Assembly (NCBI GenBank): GCA_025677825.1
Contig: JAIXMO010000005.1
Span: 62,001 to 126,000 of the forward strand
Reading direction: 5' to 3'
DNA length: 64,000 bases
Source of the DNA: Helicostylum pulchrum
Taxonomy: Eukaryota; Mucoromycota; Mucoromycetes; Mucorales; Mucoraceae
Shown one piece after another: positions 12,801 through 22,152 of this stretch. The translations under genes and the position numbers were made by a program. How positions within the stretch are numbered: the stretch's first letter is position 1; each line of letters begins with the position of its first letter. The notes beneath the pieces are model-generated. The model saw nothing but the letters and a program-made list of their open reading frames with translations. It was not told the DNA's origin and searched no databases.

Positions 12801-13790
12801 ATGACCAACGCCTTTTCAGCACTTTCATTAAAGCGGAACCGTTCAACACCTTCCAAAAAAGAGTCGAAATTGAATGCCATGTTGAACAAACTGACCAGTT
12901 CGTTTCATACGAATAAAAAGAGACGACATACAGATCGAAGGTCTTCTCTCAGTATATTTATTGATTATTTTCGTACTGAAGAAACTGCACAAGATCATTC
13001 ATTTGCCAATGATGCCTTGTTTGAACATAATAGATACCAACAACAAAAGAAACAACAACCTAAATGTATTTTATCTCCACCCACCACCACTTCCATTAAT
13101 AATAATAATAATAATAATAATAGCAAACCAACCAATAACAGTATTTTAGTTAATACAGCAACAACAAAGACAAAGAAGCCTATTAACCACAGACATACAA
13201 ATAGTACACCAGTTATACCAACAGCAGCAAGAAGAAACAACCACAACAAATCGCATGTACGTCACTACTCGCATGTATCTTGTATTTCGTCTTCCAACAT
13301 TACAGTGAATTCCGAAGACCTTACAGCTAAAGAATTTGCAGATATCGCAGGTATTCGAATTTTATCTGAGCAAGATGAACAAGTTACGCACAGGTGTGAT
13401 GAAAAGGTTTGTACGTTTTGTGGAGGAGACAATGATAGATTGCCCTCACTTATAGTGACATCGCGTATCAGTAATTCGTCCATGATACGCAGTAGTGATT
13501 ACAGTAGTATTTACTGTGCTTCTGATGGCCAAGACCTAGCAGATGATGGACCGCAAATATGGGATAATCAGTTCTGGCAAAGACCCGGAGTAGGTGGAGA
13601 TCAACAAGATATGATGCCCGCTATCTTGCATGAATTGAAAAACAATCAAGATACGTATTTAAAGAAGGGGAGGTTTGAAATACATTTATCGTCCTCTTCA
13701 ATGGCCTCTTTACCTTTGCCTGCCCCTGTTTATGAGTGGAAGCGAAAATCACGGCAAACTAGTACTCTGGAGCAACATGTCACTGCTTAA
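12801..13790 (+). CDS. Hypothetical low-complexity protein with CxxC..CxxC-like motif
   Basis: Single-exon ORF of 329 residues; I do not recognise the family. The ATG at 12801 was chosen because it opens a basic, Ser-rich N-terminus (LSLKRNRSTPSKKESK) after a pyrimidine-rich leader; an upstream in-frame ATG at 12687 lies in homopolymer-rich DNA. The protein has a basic patch (NKKRRHTDRRSS, nuclear-signal-like), a poly-Asn run, a Thr-rich middle, and then a more complex segment with DLTAKEFADIAGIRIL and HRCDEKVCTFCGGD. The C-terminal third has IWDNQFWQRPG and KKGRFEIHL, with no transmembrane segment or signal peptide. The 4-kb gene-free DNA upstream and the charged low-complexity composition would fit a regulatory protein, but that is inference. 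Confidence 0.65.
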   Translation: MTNAFSALSLKRNRSTPSKKESKLNAMLNKLTSSFHTNKKRRHTDRRSSLSIFIDYFRTEETAQDHSFANDALFEHNRYQQQKKQQPKCILSPPTTTSINNNNNNNNSKPTNNSILVNTATTKTKKPINHRHTNSTPVIPTAARRNNHNKSHVRHYSHVSCISSSNITVNSEDLTAKEFADIAGIRILSEQDEQVTHRCDEKVCTFCGGDNDRLPSLIVTSRISNSSMIRSSDYSSIYCASDGQDLADDGPQIWDNQFWQRPGVGGDQQDMMPAILHELKNNQDTYLKKGRFEIHLSSSSMASLPLPAPVYEWKRKSRQTSTLEQHVTA

Positions 13791-13842
13791 ATTTTTTTTT
13801 TTTAAAAAAAAAATCGCCCGAAAAAAGCATATATAAACAGGT

Positions 13843-13910
13843 TGACTCACTTTTTTTTACGCATACATTTTTTTTTTCACCAATAAAAGTAACTGGATTT
13901 TACTGAGTCA
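13843..13910. promoter_or_regulatory. Two Gcn4/CPC1-type sites (TGASTCA)
   Basis: TGACTCA at 13843-13849 and its reverse complement TGAGTCA at 13904-13910 lie 133-200 bp upstream of the threonine deaminase ATG. TGASTCA is the established consensus of fungal Gcn4/CPC1 bZIP activators of amino-acid synthesis genes. Both are perfect matches, seen directly; use in vivo is inferred. Confidence 0.7.
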
Positions 13911-14042
13911 TTAGGAGTTAATGAGTTGTTCACTTAAAAAAGCATATTAAATTATTTAAAAGCCCGTTTTTGGTTGTATAAAACAACAAAAACATTATCC
14001 TTTTTTTTCTTTACTTTACCCCTTTTTTTATATATATTTATA

Positions 14043-15734
14043 ATGGAAAGCTCAACACATTCTCCTTCTAATCAACCAATGGTGGATGAAACTATCGATC
14101 AACCCGATTACTTACGCATGATCTTAACTGCCCGTGTGTATGATATTATTAAAGAAACACCGTTACAAGAGGCAACTAACCTTAATGCAAAACTTGGGTC
14201 TAAAATCTACTTGAAACGAGAGGACCTCCAGCCTGTCTTTTCCTTCAAGATCCGAGGCGCTTATAACCGTATGGCGCATTTAACTGAAGAAGAAAAGAAG
14301 AGAGGCGTCATTGCTTGTTCTGCAGGTAACAAAAAATAATAATAATAATTTTATATTACATGAAAACTAAAATATAAATGTAAAGGTAATCATGCTCAGG
14401 GAGTCGCTTATTCCGCACAAAAGCTAGGTATTAAAGCCAAAATTGTGATGCCGGTGCCTACACCCGCCATCAAGTGGAGAAACGTTCAAAGACTCGGTGC
14501 CGAAGTAGTACTGTACGGCGATGATTTCGACGAGGCGAAAAAGGAGTGTGCTCGCTTAACACTGAAAGAAGGCCTGAAGGACATTCCTCCCTTTGACGAC
14601 CCTTACGTGATTGCCGGTCAAGGCACCATTGGCTTAGAGATTCTGAGACAGCACGATCTTAACCAGATCTCAACGATCTTTATCCCTATTGGTGGAGGCG
14701 GACTGGTAGCTGGTATTGGTAGTTACGTCAAGCGTATCGCGCCCCATATCAAGATCATTGGAGTGGAAGCGCATGACGCTAATGCGATGCACGAAAGTCT
14801 TAAAGCGCAAGAACGTGTTCTGTTGGGGGAAGTAGGTTTGTTTGCTGACGGTGCTGCGGTGCGTATGGTGGGCAAAGAGAACTACAGGCTGGCCAAGAGC
14901 TTGATTGATGATGTAGTGTTGGTGACCAACGACGAGGTGTGTGCAGCGATCAAGGATATCTTTGAAGACACGCGGTCGGTATGTGAGCCCACAGGCGCAC
15001 TCTCGCTGGCAGCGATTAAAAAATACTTGCAGGTGCATCCAGAGACCAAACAAGATGTTCATGTTGCCATTGTGTCGGGTGCAAATGTTAACTTTGATAG
15101 GCTTCGGTTTATTGCGGAAAGAGCAGAGTTGGGTGAAAAGACAGAGGCGTTTTTTACAGTGATCATACCGGAAAAGCCAGGCAGCTTTATGAAGATGATG
15201 GATGTGGTGCATCCGCGAAACGTGACAGAGTTCTCGTACAGGTACAATCACAAGAACAATGCGCATATCTATATCTCGGTCAAGGTCAAGGATCCCGAGG
15301 TGGAGATCAAGCAGGTTTTGGAGGGTTGGAAGAAGGATGGCATGGAGGGGTCCGATGTAAGCGATAATGAGTTGGCAAAGGCCCATGCTAGATACATGGT
15401 CGGGGGTGGGTCAAGACCGGAAAATGAACGGGTGTTTAGGTTCATCTTTCCTGAACGGCCTGGTGCATTGACAAAGTTCTTGGTGGGTTTGGATTCTACG
15501 TGGAACGTGTCCTTGTTTCATTATCGGAACCATGGTGACGGTAAGTTTTGGTGCGCTGATAAAAAAAAAGGAAAAAAGTAACTCATTGTTTTTTTTTTAG
15601 ATACTGGAAAGGTCTTTTTGGGCGTGCAGGTGCCACCGGAGGATACGGTGCAGTTCAATAGTTATTTGGAGAAACTCGGATACCAGTATATTGAAGAAAC
15701 TGAAAATGATGTATACAAATCGTTCTTGTGCTAA
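14043..15734 (+). CDS. ILV1: Threonine deaminase (threonine ammonia-lyase, biosynthetic)
   Basis: PLP enzyme converting threonine to 2-oxobutanoate, the committed step of isoleucine synthesis. Three exons, 14043-14325, 14386-15540 and 15601-15734, join in frame to give 523 residues. The PLP-binding lysine sits in [10 protein letters not shown], the phosphate-binding glycine loop is IGGGGLVAG, and the substrate loop SAGNHAQG spans the first intron. The C-terminal 190 residues form the two ACT-like regulatory domains ([15 protein letters not shown] and [14 protein letters not shown]) expected of isoleucine-inhibited forms. The N-terminus is acidic/neutral ([11 protein letters not shown]), without an obvious mitochondrial transit peptide, although yeast Ilv1 is mitochondrial. 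Exon 2 is visibly richer in G+C and uses more G/C-ending codons than its neighbours. It likely responds to amino-acid starvation through the two TGASTCA sites upstream. Confidence 0.95.
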
Positions 15735-15991
15735 ACCGAAATAATAAAATAAACTGTAGATATCATTTTTTCATAATTTAGAAAATAAAATAAATTTTTG
15801 TCCTTTTTAATAACACATTGAACTCAGTGTGGAAAGCACTGGAAGGGTTTGCTGTAAAAGAAGCTATTGTGGCTTAGCCAATAAGATGTGACCGAAAAGT
15901 TTTTTTTTTTTTTTTGAGAGAGAGGGTAAAAGAAAGGGGGCTATAGAAATAATTTTTTTCTTCTTTTCAACTTTTTTGATTACCATAAAAA

Positions 15992-16789
15992 ATGTCTTTC
16001 ACTCTCGAAGCTCCTTTAGCCTATAAGATCCTTAACAGCTACTTTGAAAACGTCTCTTACGTTAAGGGGTAATTTTTTTTTTTTTGCACGCACACACCGT
16101 TTTTTTTTTATTTATGCATGGACCTTAACGTTTTTTTTTTGTTGTTGTTGTAGTGCTGATGCTTCCGAAGCTGATAAGGCCGTCTTTGCTGCTTTGAACG
16201 AAGGTCCCTCTGCTGAGGCCTATCCTCATTTAGCCAGATGGTACGCTCATATTGCCGCTGTCCAAAACTTGATTGCCAAGTAAGTATTATATAACGCGTT
16301 TCTAAAAAAAAGAAGAAGGGGTTGTGAAAGAGAGAAACTGATAAGCTTTTTATTTTACTTTTAAAAAGGGATGCTGCTGCTGCCCCTGCTGCTACTGAAG
16401 AAGATGATGATCTTGATCTCTTCGGTTCCGATGATGAGGAAGTTGATGAAGAGGCTGAAAAGCTCAAGGCTCAACGTGTTGCTGAATATAACGCCAAGAA
16501 GGCCAACAAGCCCAAGACCATTGCCAAGACCACTGTCACTCTTGATGTCAAGCCTTGGGATGATGAGACTGATATGCTCGAGTTGACCAAGAACGTCAAG
16601 TCTATCCAAATGGACGGTCTCCTCTGGGGTGGTAGCCAACTTGTTGCTATCGGTTACGGTATCAAGAAGCTCCAAATCAACTGTGTCGTTGAAGATGATA
16701 AGGTCTCCATGGATGATTTGTCCGATAAGATCACCGAGTTTGAGGATTTCGTTCAATCTGTTGATGTTGCTGCTATGCAAAAGATCTAA
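15992..16789 (+). CDS. EFB1: Translation elongation factor 1-beta (eEF1B alpha subunit)
   Basis: Guanine-nucleotide exchange factor that recycles eEF1A from GDP to GTP form in the cytosol. Three exons, 15992-16068, 16154-16279 and 16369-16789, give 207 residues, the normal length (205-225). The N-terminal part is GST-C-like ([12 protein letters not shown]), followed by an Ala-rich linker, the acidic DLFGSDDEE casein-kinase site, and the conserved C-terminal exchange domain ([34 protein letters not shown], ending AMQKI). A CCAAT motif lies about 110 bp upstream at 15880. Identity is secure. Confidence 0.96.
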
Positions 16790-18000
16790 GTTGTTTTTGT
16801 ATTAAAATATTTTGCTACCATAAAGTTTTTTTTAAAAAGAGAATAAAAAGCTTTTTTTTTTAAAAAAAAGAAAAAACAATAATAATTGAAGTATTGCTTG
16901 TAGACAAAGTTTTCATGCCTTGTAATTTTTGGTTGACAAGTTAATAGCTCCTTATTTGGAATATATTTTTGAAGCCGTGTCTGTATCGGGTTTAGGCAGA
17001 ACGTCTGTAAAAAAATAATCTGATAAGCTTGCTACTGCTAAAAGTCGAGATTGTTATTCCTGGTTACCATAGAAACCGACCAAAGCTTTTTTTTTTTTTT
17101 GACAGTTGTGGGTGGATACGTAAGAAAAAAAGAGGGACGGCAAGAGTAACCGTATCAAGAAAAACAGTTACATTTCGTCTGTTGGTTTCAAAAGCATCGC
17201 AATGTGATTAAAAAAGAAAGTGAAACTTTTATTGCAGTCAAACATAAAGTGAGAAGCAAAAAACTATATTGAACATTGCGACGGTCTTAATCAAAACCCC
17301 CTTTTTTGAAAAAAAAAAGTGTCTATTTTGTTAAACCTGTAAAATATGTATTATATACTGTAGCATATGATACCTTGTATTTATTAAAGGATTTCAAAGA
17401 TCATATGTATTGTCATTTTCAAAAAAAAAAAAAAAAAGTAATTATATTTTGAACACAAGTAGTTTAATATGTTTTGACATGCTACATTCCTTTGGATACA
17501 CCGGTAAAAAAAAGTATGTACAAGTAGTATAGGTTATTTTAGTTGATACACCCTTTTTATTTGTTTGTGTTAATCCGAAATGTACATTTTTATGCTCACT
17601 GCATTGTTTCTCTGTTTTTATTAATTCTACTCCTGCTAAAGTAGGTTTTTTTTTTTTTTCCTGGCATGTTTTAATAATAAAAAGACGAAAAAGGGCTTTT
17701 TAGATATAAAAAGATTAACTAGCGTTGTTTTCTGTAAAATAGTAAAACTAGATTAAAACGAGAAGATCAATGGTGTTTCTTAATAGGGACTCAAAAAATT
17801 CTTCACAAGATAATTATTGATACGCCTTAAATTTTCACATGCAATAAACTATCTCCTCTTTTTTTTTTTTTTTTTTTTTCTTTTTTGTATAAAAAAATAT
17901 GTGTGTGTATACATTTATTTTTCTCCCTTGTTTATACTAGTTTTTTTTTTTTCTCATTTCTTTAATCTTTGCAAAAAACCCTTTTTTTAAAGAAGAAGCA
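16790..18000. other. Gene-free region
   Basis: About 1.2 kb between eEF1B and a J-protein, made of AT-rich DNA with several long T and A runs (A16 near 17421, T22 near 17857). I see no coding signal longer than 60 codons that is not homopolymer-driven. Confidence 0.5.
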
Positions 18001-19165
18001 ATGCCTTTTATTAACACACCACAACAAAAAGAAGAAAAGTTTCGATTTGTTGACGAAATATTATCAGCACCCGACTACTATCGTGTTCTCGGTATAAAAA
18101 AAGATTCAGCACCAGAAGAAGTTCGTAGAGCTTATATAAAAGTAAGAAATTCTTGTTTTTAGGAGGGTTTTTTTTATTAATTTTTATTTATTGCAGAGAA
18201 GTAGAGTATGTCACCCAGATAAGTTTGTACCATCTTATCCTCGGGCCACAGAAAGTTTTCAATGTAAGCGTTCTTTTTTTTTTAATATAAAGGAAGCGTT
18301 ATCTTTTTTTTTACTCACTTTACTTCTAGTATTATCTATAGCGTATGAAACTCTAAGTAATCCAACATCAAAACTAATGTATGATGTATCAAAACATAAA
18401 GGAACAGCCTCTACTTCAGCTTCATTTGTAAATTCAGATGATGATAACCCAAATGATACCTTACAGCGTGTACTACATCAAGCAAGTACACACTTACTTT
18501 TTTATATGTACTCTTTTTCTTACTCTTTTTTCTTTGCTAGTTATTTAACGAAATGCTTGATGGAGAGTTTCAAACTATGCGGGCATTTATACGTAAGTTT
18601 TTTTTTGCAGTGTGTTCATTATCACATAGTTTTTATCATCTGACTTTGGGATTATCTTTTTTTTTGTGCAACAGATGCCTTGAACGAAACAAATCCTGGT
18701 ATGCATATAACAGAAGACGCTATACTTCAAATCGAATTAGGTTTTCGAAAAATGCGAGAATTGTTTCAATGTAAATGATAATATATAACAAATATACACA
18801 CACATACACTACATACTAACACATACAAAAAAAAAAAAAAAAAACTAGCTACGCATCAATATTATAAAGTTGTACAGTTTGAGTTAATGAAATTATACGA
18901 GTTACAGCATGAGTTAAGAACACTTTCATACTTTAGCATATGGAGACGTATGCAATTATCAATTACAATTTGTAAAGTTTTACTGCAGTTACCTATTATT
19001 ATTAACGCAGAATCAAAGCAAAGACAACTATTAGAAGATGTTAAGAACAGTAATCATAAACAGGTAGAAGAACACCAAGGCATATTAAACCAAAATATCG
19101 AAAGTGCTTTAAAGCTGGCTGTCGGCTTACTAGAGACAGGTGAAAAATATACCACAGCATGGTAA
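18001..19165 (+). CDS. Divergent DnaJ-domain protein (J-protein)
   Basis: Co-chaperone of unknown client. Six exons: 18001-18141, 18197-18263, 18330-18481, 18541-18592, 18675-18770, 18849-19165 (274 residues). The J-domain occupies about residues 25-95: DYYRVLGIKKDSAPEEVRRAYIK, then CHPDKF carrying the HPD motif needed to stimulate Hsp70, then IAYETLSNPTSKLMYD. No Gly/Phe region or zinc-finger follows, so it is a class III (DNAJC-like) protein. The C-terminal half is helical and Leu/Lys/Glu-rich, possibly coiled coil (QRQLLEDVKNSNHKQVEEHQ). The third intron (18482-18540) begins GCAAGT rather than GT; only this GC-AG choice keeps the frame into LFNEMLDGEF. Exact family not recognised. Confidence 0.85.
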
Positions 19166-19382
19166 ATAATAATTTATAAATAAAGTAAATTGCCTTATTT
19201 AAATCAACCTGCCAAGCCCATCCTTTGTATTTCATTGGCTCAGCCCCCCTCGTTTTTTTTATATATTTTTTTAAAATAGATCCCCTTTTTTTTTTTTGTT
19301 TTTTTTTACCTTTTTTTTTCCTTTTTTCCCCTTTTTAAACTATCTTTTTTTCTTTCTTTCTTTTTACTGCTTTTTTTTTGTA

Positions 19383-20342
19383 ATGAGTGTCAATAGACTT
19401 GCTGAACTTCAAAAAGACCAACGTAGACCAGATGGTCAAGGTAATCCGGGTAACAACAATGGAGGTTATGAAATGAGACCACTTTTAGCAACTACCGGTG
19501 ATATTTCTTCAGTTCAAGGATACCTTGAGCAAGTCTCACTTGTCCGTGAAAGTATCAAACAAATCAACCAAAATGTCACTCGTATTCAATCGTACCAGTC
19601 CAGCATGTTACAAACCGCGGATGCTAGCGAGTTATCCCGAAGCAGAGAGTCTGTAGACAGTTTAACCGCAGACACGCAAACGATCATGACACACGTAAAG
19701 CACAAGTTGAAAGAAATCGAGCCCACATCTCGTCACAATGATTTAGCCATGCGCAAGAATGCGTTCAGTCAAGTCACCAAGAATTTCATGGAGTCTATTG
19801 AAAACCACAGACGAGTAGCGCTCGAGTTTCAAAAGGCCGAAGGACAGCAATTGGAAAGACAAATCAAGATTGCAAACCCTAATGCTACGCCTCAAGAAAT
19901 TCAACAGGCTATTTCTAGTGCAGAAAACGGTGGTGGTGGTGGGAGCGCTGTCTTTGCTCAGCAGTTGATGCAGTCGGTGAAGGGCGATTATAGACGTCAA
20001 GGCGCTCAAAATACCCTCGATGCTGTTCAGGAACGTCATCAAGATATTGCGAAATTGGCAAAAAGTGTTCAAGAGTTGTCGGTTTTGTTTGAAGAGATGC
20101 AAGATATGTTGGCCGCTCAAGCTCATGTCTTGGAAACTATCGAGCAAAGTGCTGAAGATACCTCGTATCAGTTAGAGACCGGTGTTGCGTACGTTGAAAA
20201 GGCGAAAGTTTCGGCTATTGCTACCCGTCGTAAGAAGTGGATTTGCTTTGGTATCGTTATCATCATTTTGATTATCATTGCTATTGTTTTAGCTATTTAT
20301 ATTCCAAAAAGTCAAAACAACAACAATGAGGCTGCCGCTTAA
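19383..20342 (+). CDS. Syntaxin, Qa-SNARE (Sso1/Psy1-like)
   Basis: Target-membrane SNARE for fusion of secretory vesicles. Intronless, 319 residues from the ATG at 19383, which follows a pyrimidine-rich leader; an upstream in-frame ATG at 19296 encodes only a poly-Phe tract. In order: a flexible N-terminus, the Habc three-helix region (about 50-200), the SNARE helix ELSVLFEEMQDMLAAQ..LETIEQ with the zero-layer Gln in AAQ, a basic RRKKW stop-transfer edge, a single C-terminal membrane anchor (IVIIILIIIAIVLAIYI) and a short luminal tail. A Gly/Ser insert (ENGGGGGSAV) in the linker is unusual. Plasma-membrane location is inferred from likeness to Sso1. Confidence 0.92.
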   Translation: MSVNRLAELQKDQRRPDGQGNPGNNNGGYEMRPLLATTGDISSVQGYLEQVSLVRESIKQINQNVTRIQSYQSSMLQTADASELSRSRESVDSLTADTQTIMTHVKHKLKEIEPTSRHNDLAMRKNAFSQVTKNFMESIENHRRVALEFQKAEGQQLERQIKIANPNATPQEIQQAISSAENGGGGGSAVFAQQLMQSVKGDYRRQGAQNTLDAVQERHQDIAKLAKSVQELSVLFEEMQDMLAAQAHVLETIEQSAEDTSYQLETGVAYVEKAKVSAIATRRKKWICFGIVIIILIIIAIVLAIYIPKSQNNNNEAAA

Positions 20343-20963
20343 AAAAAAATATATATATATTTATTATTTTCTTTTCTTTCTTTTAAGTATTTTATACAAT
20401 TTATACCTTTGTAGTATTTTCTCTTTTTTCCCCTTCTCCCTTTCTCTCCCCCCTAATAAAAAAATTATATAATAGCAATCCATCAATTTTGGCAAGTGAC
20501 TAATTAATGAGTATTTTTCGCAGCTTTAATAAGTTTTGTATTATAATAAGAAAAAAAAAGTTTATTATTTAAAAAAAGCATAGGGGAGAGAAAGTTTTTT
20601 TTTTGTGTGTTTTTTTTTTTTGTGTGCGTGTGTGTGTGTAGATAAAATTTATCATAAAAAGTAAAGCTATATGCATACTTTTTCTTTGTTTGAAAAAGAA
20701 AGAGACTACATAGTTTTTCTTTTTCCGTTTTTCTTTCTTTTTTTTAAAAAAAAGAGGGGGAAAAGCAGAAAAGAAAAAAATTGGGTCTAAAAAAGGGGGG
20801 AGAAGAAGAGGGGGAGGGAAAAAAAGGTCTTTTTGGGTATACAAGTAAAACAAGTAATTAAAAAAGGGAAAAAAATGTCTATAGAGGGTATTAAAAGGTT
20901 ATAAGTGTGTCGTGCGTATATAAATTATAAAAAAGAGAAAGAGAGAAAAGTAGTAAAAATCTA
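20343..20963. other. Convergent 3' intergenic region
   Basis: About 620 bp between the stops of syntaxin and the bHLH gene. It consists of purine/pyrimidine tracts and a (TG)n-like stretch near 20620-20640. No gene seen. Confidence 0.5.
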
Positions 20964-22152
20964 TTAAATGTTTCCAATAGAATACATATTCTCAAGTGCT
21001 TGCTTTTGTAATACACCTTGTTGGAAACTATAAAAATTTTTAGTACAACTTTCAAAACGGTTACACTTTTATTTATTACTTACGTTCGGAGCTGCTCGTT
21101 TTCCTGTACAAGACGTTCAAGCTCAGCCAATATTGTCATTTGAGTAGACTTTAAATGTTGGATGTGTTGAACAGCTGGGCAAAAAAAGTTAGCAACAAAA
21201 AAAGAGGTTTCAAAAAAAAAAGGTCTCAAACTTACTTCTGTGCAACAAGGTGACCTTGCTCATTTTCTTGTTCAAACAAGCAGGTAATTCAGTACGCAAA
21301 TCCTCGAAACCGTCCTTGATTTGGGCGCGACGCTTTTGTTCAGATTGGATATGAATTTGGCGTCTTAATTCAGTGACATTGGAAGCACTATCTTGCTGTC
21401 TAAAATAAAAAAAGTACTTTTTATAAGTATATATAAATAGTAGTAATAGTAGTAACAACTTACTCAACTTTTTGCTTGCGAGAAGGACGTTGGTCGTCTT
21501 CTTCATCATCCTCAGAAGAGGATGAAGACGAGGAAGAGAACTTGGCCTTGTCATCATCTTCTAATCTATTTCTCTTCTTATTATTAATGCGATGAGTAGT
21601 AGGTTGCTCAAAAGATTCCTTAGAATATTGAAGAAACTCGGGATAAAAGGATTCAGGCAATGCTGAAGCCTTTGCGATAGTTTCATTCAAATAAGCAGTA
21701 GCAGCAGCAGAAGTGTTACTGGACATACTGCTGGTGGAATGGATAGTTGAGCTAGAAGAAGATTGAACTAGTTGAGGAGGCATTTGATGATGTTGAGGGT
21801 AAAGAGGTGCGGATAATCCAGACATTAATGAGTCGGGACTACCGGGTTGATGGTGACCATGCATAGAATATGAAGGACTAGTAATAAAAGGCTCACCGTA
21901 AATAACGCCACTACTAGATAAGGGTGAAGCAGAGGGAGAAGATACAATGGTAGATGCATAAAAAGGTGACACTAAAAAAAAACCAGAATAAATTAGTTTG
22001 ATGTACATATTAAAACAAGCTCGTATAAATACTTTACCAGGATACATTAAACCGTTTTGTTGCTCAAGTTCCATTTTGGGCATGTATTGCTGTTGTTGTT
22101 GGGTAACAGGGCAATCATGAAGATATTCGGAAGACCAATGGATTTTGTTCAT
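20964..22152 (-). CDS. bHLH-leucine-zipper transcription factor (MLX-like)
   Basis: Five exons on the minus strand: 22152-22038, 21971-21464, 21399-21236, 21174-21084, 21027-20964 (313 residues). The first 170 residues are Gln/Ser/Pro-rich, then an acidic Ser run (SSSSSSSSEDDEEDD) and a basic nuclear signal (RPSRKQKVE). The basic region RRQIHIQSEQKRRAQIK keeps the His-Glu-Arg triad that reads CANNTG E-boxes, with Arg for CACGTG. Helix-loop-helix: DGFEDLRTELP, a loop with NKKMSKVTLLHR, then TVQHIQHLKSTQ continuing into a short zipper (LAELERLVQENEQLR). The layout resembles MLX/INO4-type dimerising bHLHZ factors; target genes are unknown. Exons 4-5 are short and were found only through phase continuity. 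Confidence 0.88.

Noticed and set aside
12995..13249. Leu/Val-rich minus-strand ORF that looks like a membrane protein
   Set aside because: It is the antisense of AAC/AAT/ACA codon runs in the gene at 12801.
14670..15386. 238-codon open frame on the minus strand
   Set aside because: It is antisense to the threonine deaminase exon, whose frame has full family motifs; G/C-ending codons there create long mirror frames.
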